Numbered from the stretch's first letter, positions 46,659 through 59,348 are shown. The stretch is 64,000 nucleotides of DNA from Microbulbifer thermotolerans (GCF_900112305.1 NZ_FOKT01000003.1:248001-312000), one strand, 5' to 3'. The notes: generated from the letters alone by a model not told the origin. Translations and numbers: made by a program.

Positions 46659-48020
46659 CTATGATTTCTTGGATGGACGCTTCCAACCGGTGATATTGCG
46701 CTGCCTGCCGCGGGCCACCGCCAGTTCGTCAGCGCCCACTTCACTCGTGATGGTGGAACCGGCACCAACAGTGGCACCGACACCCACGGAAACCGGGGCC
46801 ACTAGCGCGGTGTTGGAGCCAATAAAGGCACCGTCACCGATTTCAGTCGTGAACTTGTTTACGCCATCGTAATTGCAGGTAATGGTGCCGGCACCAATGT
46901 TTACTTGGTCGCCAACAATGGCATCACCAATATAAGACAGGTGGTTTACCTTGCTGCCTCGGCCAATTTTCGCCTTTTTGGTTTCTACGAAGTTACCCAC
47001 CTTGGCGCCATCCGCCAGCTGAGTGCCGGGGCGCAAACGCGCAAAGGGGCCAATAGTGCAGGCTTGACCCACCTCGGCGTCCTCGATCACGGAGTTGGCT
47101 TCAACACAAGTGCCATCCGCCAGACGGCAGTTCTTGAGCAGGCAGTTAGGGCCTATCTGCACCCCTTTGCCCAGAACCACCTGCCCCTCAAAAATACAGT
47201 TGATGTCGATGGATACATCGGTATCGCACTCAAGGCTGCCGCGTACGTCGATGCGCGCCGGGTCCAGCAGGGTGACACCAGCGTTCATCAGCGCCAGGGC
47301 GCGACTGTGCTGTAGGGCGCGCTCCAGCTGGGCCTGCTGGGCGCGGCTGTTGACGCCGGCCACTTCGATCGAGTCACTCGCTCGCACGCCGGTGACCGGG
47401 ATATTCTCGCCGACTGAGCGGGCGATCACGTCGGTCAGATAGTACTCGCCCTGGGCGTTGTCGTTAGACAGCTCCGGAAGCCAACGCGCCAGAAGATCCG
47501 AGGGCGCAGCCAGTATGCCAGTGTTCACTTCGCGGATAGCCAGCGTGTCCGCGTCGGCGTCCTTCTCCTCAATAATCGCCAGCACGCGGCCGGTATCGTC
47601 GCGGACAATGCGCCCGTAGCCAGCCGGATTGGCCATTTCCACCGACAGCAACGCCGGGCCTTTGTCGGACGCAGACAACAGCGACTGCAATGTGCCGACT
47701 TTAACCAGCGGTACGTCTCCGTAGAGCACAAGCACTGTCGACCCCTTGCGAAAGTTGGGTATCGCCTGGGCTACCGCATGACCCGTGCCCAGCTGCTCCT
47801 TCTGTTCCACGAACTTTACACCGCTGTCAGCGAATCGCTCACGCACCAGCTCGGCACCATGACCGACAACGACGGTAATCTCTACTTCTCCGAGCTGCTT
47901 GGCCGTGTCTATCACCCGGCCCAGCATGGGTACACCGCCTATAGGGTGCAGTACCTTGGGCAGGTCTGAACGCATACGGGTGCCTTTTCCGGCGGCGAGG
48001 ATGACAACGTCGACAGTCAT
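46659..48020 (-). CDS. glmU: Bifunctional N-acetylglucosamine-1-phosphate uridyltransferase / glucosamine-1-phosphate acetyltransferase
   Basis: Makes UDP-GlcNAc for peptidoglycan and LPS. 453 residues from [16 protein letters not shown]; 29 upstream in-frame residues are not native. The uridyltransferase domain has [18 protein letters not shown]. The C-terminal left-handed beta-helix has hexapeptide repeats and the acetyltransferase residues around [38 protein letters not shown] and [14 protein letters not shown]. It ends normally (GWKRPSKKS), but its TAG stop coincides with the CTA flanking a mobile element, so the downstream sequence was replaced right at the stop. Confidence 0.97.
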   Translation of the reverse strand: MTVDVVILAAGKGTRMRSDLPKVLHPIGGVPMLGRVIDTAKQLGEVEITVVVGHGAELVRERFADSGVKFVEQKEQLGTGHAVAQAIPNFRKGSTVLVLYGDVPLVKVGTLQSLLSASDKGPALLSVEMANPAGYGRIVRDDTGRVLAIIEEKDADADTLAIREVNTGILAAPSDLLARWLPELSNDNAQGEYYLTDVIARSVGENIPVTGVRASDSIEVAGVNSRAQQAQLERALQHSRALALMNAGVTLLDPARIDVRGSLECDTDVSIDINCIFEGQVVLGKGVQIGPNCLLKNCRLADGTCVEANSVIEDAEVGQACTIGPFARLRPGTQLADGAKVGNFVETKKAKIGRGSKVNHLSYIGDAIVGDQVNIGAGTITCNYDGVNKFTTEIGDGAFIGSNTALVAPVSVGVGATVGAGSTITSEVGADELAVARGRQRNITGWKRPSKKS

Positions 48021-48254
48021 GGAAAACCTAAAGCTCGTTGAAGTGGATAAATTGCGGGCATTGTGGCCATTCAAGGGGGGTAACTCAAGGGCACCTCGGT
48101 TCGTCATGAAATTGGGTCATTGGGCGCAATGTGATTGCCGGGAGCAACCCGCGCCGGTAACGTAATGCCCGCAAATTAATCCGTTGCATTTAAATTCGAC
48201 CAATAACAAACCGGATAACCGCCAGCTCACGAGGCCGGCGGGAGGAAATCTCGT

Positions 48255-51200
48255 ATGACCACAATCCAGCAGAGCAATGGGCGCCGTAAGCTGTTGGCGC
48301 TGTCAGCCCTGGCGCTGGCCCTGCCGCTCGGCGCCATGGCCGGCGCGGAAACAGGCAATCAAACCGACAAAGAGCCTGTACAGGCCTGGGACGTCAACCA
48401 GCCCCCCAGTGAATACCACCCCGTTCATATTGAGACCACTGAAACCACCTGGAGCAATCTGGATATCAGCCCGGACGGCAAAACCATCCTTTTCGACATG
48501 CTTGGCGATATCTACACGATGCCAATCTCCGGCGGCGAGGCGAGGGCACTGACCAATGAAATCGCCTGGAATATGCAGCCACGCTTCAGCCCCGACGGCA
48601 AGTTCATTGTTTTTATCAGTGACCGCGATGGTGCCGATAACATTTGGCTGATGGACCGAGACGGCAAAAACCTGCGCCAACTCACCCACGAAAAAGAAAA
48701 CCTGGTGCACTCTCCCAACTGGAGTCCAGACGGCCAATACTTAGTGGCGCGCAAAGGCTTTATGTCCGGGCGCAGTATTCCCGCTGGTGAGATCTGGATG
48801 TACCACTACGGCGGCGGCGAGGGACGCCAGCTGAAGGAGCGCATTGGCGGTGAAATTGCACAGAAGAATATCGCCGATCCAGCCTTTTCTCCGGATGGTC
48901 GCTATGTCTACTACTCGATAGATACCACCCCGGGCACCGTGTGGGAGTACAACAAGAACTCCACGCGGGAAATCTTCGCCATCAACCGCTACGACCTGCA
49001 AGATGGCAAAGAGGAAACCTTTGTTTCCGGCCCCGGCGGCGCGGTAGCGCCGGTACCGTCCCCGGATGGGAAAAAGCTGGCCTTTATCCGCCGCCAGGAT
49101 GACAAGACCTCTCTGTTCCTGAAAGATCTGGAAACCGGTCTGGAAACACCCGTTTACGCTGGCCTGGAGCGCGATTTACAAGAGATCTTTGGCTCTCACG
49201 GCAACTATGTGCAGTACGACTGGATGCCCGACGGGAAGTCCCTGATTGTATGGACTGGAGGAAAATTCCTCCGTATCGCCGCCGATGGCAGTGGCGTCGA
49301 TAAGATCACCGCCCAAATCCGTGTCGACAAGCAAGTGGCGGAAGCGGTCCGTTTCCCTGTGGAAGTGGCGCCGGAAGAGTTCAGCGTAAAAATGATCCGC
49401 TGGGCGCAGAAATCCCCGGACGGCAAGCAAATCGCCTTCCAGGCCCTGGGTAAAATCTATATCCAGGACGTGGCCAGCGGTGAGCGCCGCCGCCTTACGC
49501 GCCAAGACGACCATTTTGAGTTTTACCCCAGCTGGTCCCGGGACGGAAAAAAGATCGCCTATGTCACCTGGCACGACGAGAAGTTGGGCCACGTGCGCGT
49601 GGTCTCCGCCAGCAGTGGTCGCGGCAAGAACATTACCACGGAGCCCGGTCTGTACGTGGAACCCGCCTTTTCACCCAGCGGCAAAACCGTCGCCTTCCGG
49701 CGCTTTACCGGCGGCTATCTGCTAAGTCCGGAATACGCCCTGGAGCCCGGCATTTATCTGGCCGATGCCGGTGGCAAGTGGCAGCGCCGCATCGCCAAGT
49801 CGGGCTACGCCCCCCATTTTGGCGCCAGATCTGACCGCATCTATTTTTCCGATTACGGCAACAACAAGCGGGTTTTGAAGAGTGTTAACACAGACGGCAA
49901 AGATGAGCGCGAACACCTGTACGGTGCCGAGATTACCTCTTTCCGTTTGTCGCCGGACAATCGGTGGATAGCCTTTACTCAGGATTTCAAAGCCTATGTG
50001 GCGCCCTTTATGCCCACTGGCAAACCCGAGGCCATAGGCCCGGACACCAAGGCTGTGGCGGTCACTCAGGTTTCCACACGCGCGGGCGAGAACCTGCACT
50101 GGTCTGCCGACAGCGAGACTCTGGGCTGGGCCCACGGCCCTAATCTCTATGAGCGCCAGTTAAAGGATGCCTTCTCGTTTGTCGCCGGTGCCGCCGATCA
50201 ACTGCCAGAGCCCGTGGCCGAGGGGATTGATCTCAGCTTTAAACACAAATTCCACAATCCCGGGAAACTGGTTGCCCTCACCGGGGGCAGAGTGGTCACG
50301 ATGCGCGACGCGGAAAATAGCCAGGAGGTGATTGAACAAGGCACAGTGCTCTTCCGCGGCAACCGCATTTTAGCCGTCGGTCCGGTGGATCATGTGGAGA
50401 TTCCAGCGGATGCCAAACGCATTGATGTCAGCGGTAAAACCGTGCTGCCGGGCCTGATTGATGTCCACGCTCACGGCGCCCAGGGCCGCGAAGAAATCAT
50501 CCCGCAACAGAACTGGAACCTCTTTTCCAGTTTGGCCTTTGGTGTCACCACCATCCACGACCCATCCAATGACAGCAGCGAGATCTTCTCCGCCGCAGAG
50601 ATGCAGAAGGCCGGCATCATTACCGGTCCGCGTATTTTCTCCACCGGCACCATCCTCTACGGTGCCAAGGGCCCTGGCTACAAAGCCAAGATCCATTCTC
50701 TAGAGGATGCCCGTTTCCACGTGGGGCGTCTGAAAGAAATGGGGGCCATTTCGGTGAAAAGCTACAACCAACCCAGAAGGGATCAACGTCAGCAGGTGCT
50801 ACAGGCTGCCCGCGAGCTGGGGATCATGGTGGTGCCCGAAGGCGGCGGCAAGTACCAGCACAATATGAATATGGTGGTGGACGGCCACACTGGCTTGGAG
50901 CACTCGCTGCCAATCGCCCATGTTTACTCAGACGTGGAACAGCTGTGGAGCCAGACTAAAGTCGGCTATACCCCCACTTTCGTGGTCGCCTACGGCGGAC
51001 TTTGGGGGGAGGAGTACTGGTACGATCGTACTGAGGTGTGGAAAAACCAGCGCCTGACCCGCTTCACCCCGGACTTTATCGTCAATCCGCGATCCATCCG
51101 CCGCCCCACGGCGCCGGATTCTCACTACAACCACTTCAACGTAGCGCACCAGGCCAAGCAACTGCGCGATCGAGGGGTCACGATACATATCGGCGCCCAC

Positions 51201-51581
51201 GGCCAGCGGGAGGGCCTCGGCGCCCATTGGGAGCTGTGGATGATGGAGCAGGGCGGCTTCACTCCCTGGGAAGCGTTCCGCGCCGGTACCATTGATGGCG
51301 CTCGCTATCTGGGGATGGACAAAGACATCGGCAGCATCGAGGCGGGCAAGCTGGCGGACCTGATTGTGGTGGACGGTAACCCGCTGGAAAACCTGCGCCA
51401 GTCGGAAAACATCACTTATACAGTGATCAACGGCCGCGTCTTCGAAGCGGAGACCATGAACGAGCTCGGCGGCGAAACGCGCCTGGCCTTTTTCCACGAG
51501 CGTCTGCCGATCAGTGCCATGCCCACTGCAACGGTGGAAGCGATACAAGAAAAAAGGGAGCGGCACCACTGGGTGCACTGA
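48255..51581 (+). CDS. Secreted TolB-like propeller / amidohydrolase fusion protein
   Basis: 1108 residues. A signal peptide (about 8-30) exports it. Residues ~60-660 form TolB/WD40-like beta-propeller repeats (ISPDGKTILFDMLGDIYTMP, FSPDGKFIVFISDRDGADNI and similar). Residues ~670-1090 are an amidohydrolase barrel: LPGLIDVHAHGA (His-x-His), SVKSYNQ (Lys), GLEHSLP (His) and SIEAGKLADLIVVDGNP. Where canonical members have a catalytic Asp after the last strand, this one reads IGAHGQREGLGAHWELWMM. The pairing suggests a periplasmic or secreted peptidase-like hydrolase; the substrate is unknown. GGGAGGAAA site. It ends at a strong bidirectional terminator. Confidence 0.85.
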   Translation: MTTIQQSNGRRKLLALSALALALPLGAMAGAETGNQTDKEPVQAWDVNQPPSEYHPVHIETTETTWSNLDISPDGKTILFDMLGDIYTMPISGGEARALTNEIAWNMQPRFSPDGKFIVFISDRDGADNIWLMDRDGKNLRQLTHEKENLVHSPNWSPDGQYLVARKGFMSGRSIPAGEIWMYHYGGGEGRQLKERIGGEIAQKNIADPAFSPDGRYVYYSIDTTPGTVWEYNKNSTREIFAINRYDLQDGKEETFVSGPGGAVAPVPSPDGKKLAFIRRQDDKTSLFLKDLETGLETPVYAGLERDLQEIFGSHGNYVQYDWMPDGKSLIVWTGGKFLRIAADGSGVDKITAQIRVDKQVAEAVRFPVEVAPEEFSVKMIRWAQKSPDGKQIAFQALGKIYIQDVASGERRRLTRQDDHFEFYPSWSRDGKKIAYVTWHDEKLGHVRVVSASSGRGKNITTEPGLYVEPAFSPSGKTVAFRRFTGGYLLSPEYALEPGIYLADAGGKWQRRIAKSGYAPHFGARSDRIYFSDYGNNKRVLKSVNTDGKDEREHLYGAEITSFRLSPDNRWIAFTQDFKAYVAPFMPTGKPEAIGPDTKAVAVTQVSTRAGENLHWSADSETLGWAHGPNLYERQLKDAFSFVAGAADQLPEPVAEGIDLSFKHKFHNPGKLVALTGGRVVTMRDAENSQEVIEQGTVLFRGNRILAVGPVDHVEIPADAKRIDVSGKTVLPGLIDVHAHGAQGREEIIPQQNWNLFSSLAFGVTTIHDPSNDSSEIFSAAEMQKAGIITGPRIFSTGTILYGAKGPGYKAKIHSLEDARFHVGRLKEMGAISVKSYNQPRRDQRQQVLQAARELGIMVVPEGGGKYQHNMNMVVDGHTGLEHSLPIAHVYSDVEQLWSQTKVGYTPTFVVAYGGLWGEEYWYDRTEVWKNQRLTRFTPDFIVNPRSIRRPTAPDSHYNHFNVAHQAKQLRDRGVTIHIGAHGQREGLGAHWELWMMEQGGFTPWEAFRAGTIDGARYLGMDKDIGSIEAGKLADLIVVDGNPLENLRQSENITYTVINGRVFEAETMNELGGETRLAFFHERLPISAMPTATVEAIQEKRERHHWVH

Positions 51582-51593
51582 CTCCCCTTCTGT

Positions 51594-51636
51594 CAACGAA
51601 AAGGCCGGCAGGGCTCTCCTGCCGGCCTTTTCGTTG
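51594..51636. terminator. Bidirectional terminator with 19-bp perfect arms
   Basis: CAACGAAAAGGCCGGCAGG pairs fully with CCTGCCGGCCTTTTCGTTG around a 5-nt GCTCT loop. AAAA/TTTT tracts flank the GC core on both strands. It separates the convergent amidohydrolase and GST genes and is unusually long and perfect. Confidence 0.9.
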
Positions 51637-51649
51637 CAAGTATTGCGAA

Positions 51650-52282
51650 TCAGCCCTCGCTGATTTCCTTTGCCTGGACGTCGTCCAAGGACATTGCCCG
51701 CGTAAAGGCCGGGCGCTCCCGAAGGCGGTCGAAATAGCGGATAAATTCTTCCCGGCTTTCCATGGTGCCAAATTGCAGGCCCCAGCCAATATGGGAACCC
51801 ACATAGACATCGGCCGCGGTAAAACGGTCACCGGCAATATAGGGGTTGGCCTTTACGGCGACGGACAGGGCATTCAGCGTATCCCGGAAATTGCCATAAC
51901 CCAGCATCCTTTGTTTTTCCACCTCCGGCTCCTCCTTGAAAACAGCCCTGTTATTTAGAACTGATTCCAGAGGGCCTGCGGCAAAAAAGAGCCAGCGGTA
52001 ATAATTTGCCTTTTCGTCCAACGTCTGCGGCAAAAGCCCGGCCTCTGGGAGGACATCCGCCAGATAAGCACAGATTGCCGCACACTCGGTCACCACACGA
52101 CCTCCATGCACTATGGCTGGCACCTTGCCCATGGGGTTTATGGACAGGTACTCGGGCGACTTCATGGTAGTGCCGTACTCCAGTACTTTTGTCTCGTAGG
52201 GAACTCCCACTTCTTCGAGCATCCAGCGCACTATGCGGCCGCGGGATTGGGGGTTGGTATAGAAGATCAGCTCCTCGGCCAT
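51650..52282 (-). CDS. Glutathione S-transferase family protein
   Basis: 210 residues. Thioredoxin-like N-terminal domain (LIFYTNPQSRGRIVRWMLEE, cis-Pro region MGKVPAIVHGGRVVTECAAI) and a helical C-terminal domain with DRFTAADVYVGSHIGW. The N-terminal Ser/Arg after NPQSR may be the catalytic residue, as in beta-like or Ure2-like GSTs. Substrate unknown. It ends next to the bidirectional terminator. Confidence 0.9.
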   Translation of the reverse strand: MAEELIFYTNPQSRGRIVRWMLEEVGVPYETKVLEYGTTMKSPEYLSINPMGKVPAIVHGGRVVTECAAICAYLADVLPEAGLLPQTLDEKANYYRWLFFAAGPLESVLNNRAVFKEEPEVEKQRMLGYGNFRDTLNALSVAVKANPYIAGDRFTAADVYVGSHIGWGLQFGTMESREEFIRYFDRLRERPAFTRAMSLDDVQAKEISEG

Positions 52283-52405
52283 CGCTATTCCCTTTTGTTA
52301 TCTGTGGGGGGATAAGTCTATGCGAGGCGGATGAACGCATCGAGGGACATCCCCGCCATCACAGTGTGAAATTACAACTCCCTTCAACCCAGCGCTCAAC
52401 GGAGA

Positions 52406-53395
52406 TCATGCGGGCAATATCACATCCTCTAACCAGGTGCGCAGTCGCAGTGTCTCTGCTTCGCCAGCCTCTATCGCTTCGGCCGCACGGGCAAATTCCA
52501 TACCGCTGATATCCCGCACTTTGGGCATAATCAAAACATCCGGTGGTGAGCCAGTGAGCCGTGTCCGCTTTAGGCGCCGCTCGAGGATATCCATGGCCGA
52601 GGTCATGGTATCGAGCATGCCCGGCGCATCCCTGTGGCGCTTCGATAGGCGCACCGTTAATTGAGCCAAATGGGCTTTGCCTTGAGCTACCAGCCCATTG
52701 AAGGATAGAGTGCTGTGGTTCGTTTGTTCTGTCACAACCTCTTCCCCCTCACGCGGTTCCTCTTGTAACTGAGGGGTGGCTTCACTGTGCACCTTTTTCA
52801 CTTGCCCCTGACGGCGATCCTGCAGGGAAACCCCGTCCTCGGTAACATCCACAGCAATGACTCGCGTGGCACCCATAGCGCGACAGACATCGACGGGAAT
52901 CGGGTTAACCACTGCGCCATCTACCAACCAGCGCCCCGACAAGCGCTTTGGTGACAGCAGCCCGGGAATGGCGCAAGAAGCGCTGACCGCATCTCTCAGA
53001 TTGCCACTTTGCAACCATATCTCCTGGCCACTGTGCAGGTCCGTGGCTACTGCGGTGAAGGGGAGGGGAAGCTCCTCGATCAGCTTGCAGTCGATATTGT
53101 CAAAAAAGGCATTGAAAGGTTTCCGCCCACCAAGCACGCCGCCGTTGAGAGTCCAGTTGATATCCAACAGTGAAAATACTTGCCAGTTATCCAGTCGGCG
53201 CACCCAATCTTCCAGTGCCGCCAGCTTTCCGGCGGCATAAGCAGCGCCAACGAAGGCCCCCATGGAAGTACCCGCCACCACATGGGGGAATATTCCCATC
53301 TGTTCCAGTGCCTTCAGTACCCCAATATGGGAGAAGCCTTTGGCGGCGCCGCTGCCGAGCGCAATGCCGATACGGGACTCGGATTGGGAATGCAC
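52406..53395 (-). CDS. Patatin-like phospholipase (RssA-like)
   Basis: 329 residues starting with a GTG that has a GGAG site. The patatin fold has the oxyanion motif GSGAAKGFSHIGVLKALE, the nucleophile Ser44 in GTSMGAF and the Asp in VDGAVVNP. It resembles RssA/NTE-type cytoplasmic or membrane-associated lipid acyl hydrolases. A polar insert of about 45 residues (QDRRQGQVKKVHSEATPQLQ and on) interrupts the C-terminal part. It lies between atpC and the GST gene, a place where relatives usually have glmU. Confidence 0.9.
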   Translation of the reverse strand: MHSQSESRIGIALGSGAAKGFSHIGVLKALEQMGIFPHVVAGTSMGAFVGAAYAAGKLAALEDWVRRLDNWQVFSLLDINWTLNGGVLGGRKPFNAFFDNIDCKLIEELPLPFTAVATDLHSGQEIWLQSGNLRDAVSASCAIPGLLSPKRLSGRWLVDGAVVNPIPVDVCRAMGATRVIAVDVTEDGVSLQDRRQGQVKKVHSEATPQLQEEPREGEEVVTEQTNHSTLSFNGLVAQGKAHLAQLTVRLSKRHRDAPGMLDTMTSAMDILERRLKRTRLTGSPPDVLIMPKVRDISGMEFARAAEAIEAGEAETLRLRTWLEDVILPA

Positions 53396-53504
53396 AGTTA
53401 TCTCCGAATACTTTTTCTGGGCGCTGTTAAATTGTTACCAGGTACCAAAACGCACTAACGCGGTATTACACAAATTTGTGGGGAGAGAGAAAAGAAACAG
53501 GTAC

Positions 53505-53531
53505 AAAAAAAGCAGCCGAAGCTGCTTTTTT
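53505..53531 (-). terminator. Terminator of the atp operon
   Basis: AAAAAAGCAGC and GCTGCTTTTTT arms close on a CGAA loop; on the minus strand the loop is TTCG, the stable UUCG-type tetraloop, followed by a T-run. It lies about 43 bp after the atpC stop. It can also act on the plus strand. Confidence 0.9.
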
Positions 53532-53573
53532 CGATAACTTGCAAGCAAGCGCTTAAGAGAATTTGAGAACCGC

Positions 53574-53993
53574 TTACTTGCCAGCCGCCTTGCGGATCGC
53601 CTGCAGGGTGCGCAGACGCGCCTCGGCTTCGGCCAGCTGAGCGGAGATGCGCGCATAGTCGACCTCGGAAGGCGCCTTGTGCAGGGCGTGTTCCGCTTCC
53701 TCGCGGGCCTTTTGCGCTGCCTCCTCGTCGATTTCGCGCTCGGCCACATCCGCGAGGATGGTCACCATATTCGGCTGCACCTCTGCGTAGCCACCGCTGA
53801 CGAACAGCACTTCCTCTTCACCATCTTCCTTGATGATGCGCACCGGACCGGGTTTGAGCGCGGTGAGCAGTTGCGCATGACCGTAGGAGATACCGAGTTC
53901 CCCTTCGATCCCGCTCACTACTACCATCTTCACCAGTCCGGAGAAGAGAGACTGCTCGGCGCTGACAATGTCACAATGTACTGTCATGGCCAT
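53574..53993 (-). CDS. atpC: ATP synthase F1 subunit epsilon
   Basis: 139 residues, similar to E. coli AtpC from the first residues on ([19 protein letters not shown]). The N-terminal beta-sandwich carries [20 protein letters not shown] and the C-terminal helical pair contains [20 protein letters not shown]. It regulates ATPase activity of F1. Last gene of the atp operon, 18 bp after atpD, then a terminator. Confidence 0.96.
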   Translation of the reverse strand: MAMTVHCDIVSAEQSLFSGLVKMVVVSGIEGELGISYGHAQLLTALKPGPVRIIKEDGEEEVLFVSGGYAEVQPNMVTILADVAEREIDEEAAQKAREEAEHALHKAPSEVDYARISAQLAEAEARLRTLQAIRKAAGK

Positions 53994-54011
53994 ATTGTCT
54001 GCCTCTGTCGC

Positions 54012-56314
<2,303 letters not shown>

Positions 56315-56394
56315 AGTCTGTTACCTTGTTCGCTGGACAGTTTCCCGCGGCGCCGTCAGAGACCGCCGCCACGGGGATTCCAGGGCCGGCCGCT

Positions 56395-57939
56395 TTACCA
56401 GCTGCCGGTGGCGACGAACTTCTCGATGGCAGCCTTGAAGGCAGCGTCGATCTCGTCGTTGTAATCGCCGGTGCTGTTCACTTTTTCCATCAGCTCTGCA
56501 TGTTCGCTGTTCATGTAAGCGAGCAGGGCGGATTCAAAGTCGAGTACCTTGGAGACGTCCACGTCTTTCAGGTAACCCTTGTCAGCGGCGTACACGGAAA
56601 CAGCCATCTCGGCAATCGACAGCGGGGTGTACTGCTTCTGTTTCATCAGCTCGGTGACGCGTTCACCGTGGTCCAGCTGCGCCTTGGTAGCTTCGTCCAG
56701 GTCGGAGGCAAACTGGGAGAAAGCCGCCAGTTCGCGGTACTGGGCCAGAGCGGTACGGATACCGCCGGAGAGCTTCTTGATCACCTTGGTCTGGGCCGCA
56801 CCACCGACGCGGGATACGGAGATACCCGGGTTGATCGCAGGGCGGATACCGGAGTTGAACAGATCCGTTTCCAGGAAGATCTGACCGTCGGTAATGGAGA
56901 TCACGTTGGTCGGTACGAATGCGGATACGTCACCGGCCTGGGTCTCGATAATCGGCAGCGCGGTCAGAGAGCCGGTCTTACCTTTTACCTCACCATTGGT
57001 GAACTTCTCCACATAGTCGGCGTTGACGCGCGCTGCGCGCTCCAGCAGACGGGAGTGCAGGTAGAAAACGTCACCCGGGTAGGCTTCGCGGCCCGGCGGG
57101 CGTCTCAGCAGCAGGGAGATCTGGCGGTAGGCCCAAGCCTGCTTGGTGAGGTCGTCGTAGATAATCAGGGCGTCTTCACCGCGGTCGCGGAAGTATTCAC
57201 CCATAGTACAGCCCACATAGGGCGCCAGGAACTGCATGGAAGCCGGGTCGGCGGCGCCAGCGGCAACCACAATGGTGTGCTCCATGGCACCGTGCTCTTC
57301 CAGCTTGCGCACTACGTTGGCAATAGACGACTGCTTCTGGCCGATTGCAACGTAGATACACTTAATGCCAGTACCTTTCTGGTTGATGATGGTGTCGACG
57401 GCCACAGCAGTCTTACCTACTTGGCGGTCACCGATAATCAACTCGCGCTGGCCGCGGCCGATCGGCACCATGGTATCGATGGCTTTCAGACCGGTTTGAA
57501 CCGGTTGATCCACGGACTGACGGGCAATAACGCCCGGCGCCACTTTTTCCACCGCATCGGTCAGTTTGGTGTTCAGCGGGCCCTTGCCGTCGATGGGGTT
57601 GCCCAGGGCATCCACGACGCGGCCGAGCAGTTCCGGACCGACAGGGCATTCCAGAATACGGCCGGTACAACGGCATTTCTGACCTTCGGCCAGGGATTTG
57701 TAGTCGCCCAGGATCACCGCGCCCACGGAGTCACGCTCCAGGTTCAGCGCCATACCGTAGACACCGCCCTGGAATTCAATCATTTCTCCGTACATCACAT
57801 CGGCCAAGCCGTGGATGCGGATAATGCCGTCGGAAACGGATACGATGGTGCCCTCGTTCTGGGGCTGGGTGCTCACATCGAGACTTTCGATGCGGCTCTT
57901 GATAATTTCACTGATCTCGGAGGGATTCAGTTGCTGCAT
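56395..57939 (-). CDS. atpA: ATP synthase F1 subunit alpha
   Basis: Non-catalytic nucleotide-binding F1 subunit, 514 residues. Walker A is [20 protein letters not shown]; the arginine finger region is in [21 protein letters not shown]-terminal [20 protein letters not shown] is typical of proteobacterial AtpA. Ends 80 bp before atpG. Confidence 0.98.
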   Translation of the reverse strand: MQQLNPSEISEIIKSRIESLDVSTQPQNEGTIVSVSDGIIRIHGLADVMYGEMIEFQGGVYGMALNLERDSVGAVILGDYKSLAEGQKCRCTGRILECPVGPELLGRVVDALGNPIDGKGPLNTKLTDAVEKVAPGVIARQSVDQPVQTGLKAIDTMVPIGRGQRELIIGDRQVGKTAVAVDTIINQKGTGIKCIYVAIGQKQSSIANVVRKLEEHGAMEHTIVVAAGAADPASMQFLAPYVGCTMGEYFRDRGEDALIIYDDLTKQAWAYRQISLLLRRPPGREAYPGDVFYLHSRLLERAARVNADYVEKFTNGEVKGKTGSLTALPIIETQAGDVSAFVPTNVISITDGQIFLETDLFNSGIRPAINPGISVSRVGGAAQTKVIKKLSGGIRTALAQYRELAAFSQFASDLDEATKAQLDHGERVTELMKQKQYTPLSIAEMAVSVYAADKGYLKDVDVSKVLDFESALLAYMNSEHAELMEKVNSTGDYNDEIDAAFKAAIEKFVATGSW

Positions 57940-57988
57940 GCTCTGTTCCTCGATTTCCCCGCGAGCCTCGGCGCGCGGGGAAGGTAAT

Positions 57989-58525
57989 TTAGGAGTTCAT
58001 CGCCTCGGCGAGTTTGGCCAGCCGTCCGCGCACCGTGCCGTCGATCACGGTATCGCCAGCGCGAATAATCGCGCCGCCCAGCAGACTCTCGTCCACTGAG
58101 CTGTGCAGGTGCACTTCCCGCGCAAACTTCTCACTGAGTGCCTGGGTCAGCTTTTGTGCCTGAGACTCACTCAGGGGACGCGCGGAAATAACTTCCACGT
58201 CCAGAGTTGCCTCGGCCTGCGCCTTCAGCTCTTCAAACAGCGCTGAAATTTCCGGCAGCAGCGACAGGCGGTGGTTTTCCGCCAGCAGGCGGATAAAGTT
58301 CCCACCGGCCTCGCTGAGTTCGTCTGAACAGATCGACAGGAATTTGTCTGCGCGCTCTTCGCTGGTGAGCTGCGGGTTCTCCAGCAGCTCACGCACCTTT
58401 TCGCTCTGGCTGACCGCGGCTGCGGTAGCCAGCGCAGTGCTCCAACCGTTGAGGTCGGAAGCTGCCTGCGCGTAGCTGAATGCCGCTTTGGCGTAGGGCC
58501 GGGCCAGTGTGCTGAGTTCCGCCAT
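57989..58525 (-). CDS. atpH: ATP synthase F1 subunit delta
   Basis: Peripheral stalk subunit, 178 residues. [18 protein letters not shown] at the N terminus and [34 protein letters not shown] at the C terminus are the two family signatures. Twelve bp after atpF. Confidence 0.97.
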   Translation of the reverse strand: MAELSTLARPYAKAAFSYAQAASDLNGWSTALATAAAVSQSEKVRELLENPQLTSEERADKFLSICSDELSEAGGNFIRLLAENHRLSLLPEISALFEELKAQAEATLDVEVISARPLSESQAQKLTQALSEKFAREVHLHSSVDESLLGGAIIRAGDTVIDGTVRGRLAKLAEAMNS

Positions 58526-58537
58526 GGGGTTCCTCGC

Positions 58538-59008
58538 TTACAGCTCGGCTGCCAGTTTTTCGATCAGGTCGTCATGGGCCTGAGCGTCGATATTGACCGA
58601 GAGGATCTTCTCCGCACCGGCCACAGCCAGGGTCGCCACACGGCTGCGCAGCTGCTCTTTGGCACGGTTAACTTCCTGTTCGATTTCAGCCTTGGCCGCT
58701 GCTTTCAGGCGATCGCCTTCAGCTTCGGCGGCATTCTTGGCTTCCTCGATGATCTGATTGGCGCGCTTGTTGGCGCCATCGATAATCTCCGCGGCCTGTT
58801 CTTTGGCTTCCTTCAGCTGCTCCGCAGCCTTGCGGCGCGCCAGCTCCAGATCCTTACTCGCGCGCTCGGCCTCTTCCAGGCCGGAGGCGATTTTCTGCTC
58901 GCGCTCTTGCATCACACCGAGCAGCGGCGGCCACACGAAGCGCCAGCAGAACCATACGAAGGCCAGGAATGTGATCGACTGGCCGATAAGAGTCAGGTTG
59001 ATATTCAC
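58538..59008 (-). CDS. atpF: ATP synthase F0 subunit b
   Basis: Peripheral stalk, 156 residues: one N-terminal membrane helix ([25 protein letters not shown]) and a long charged coiled-coil helix. Starts with GTG, supported by an AAGAGG site 7 nt upstream. No second b or b' gene is present, so the stalk is a b homodimer. Confidence 0.96.
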   Translation of the reverse strand: MNINLTLIGQSITFLAFVWFCWRFVWPPLLGVMQEREQKIASGLEEAERASKDLELARRKAAEQLKEAKEQAAEIIDGANKRANQIIEEAKNAAEAEGDRLKAAAKAEIEQEVNRAKEQLRSRVATLAVAGAEKILSVNIDAQAHDDLIEKLAAEL

Positions 59009-59060
59009 ACCGACACCTCTTGCTCTTTAAAAAGGGTTAAGGGCAATTGGAACGGTGTAA

Positions 59061-59348
<288 letters not shown>

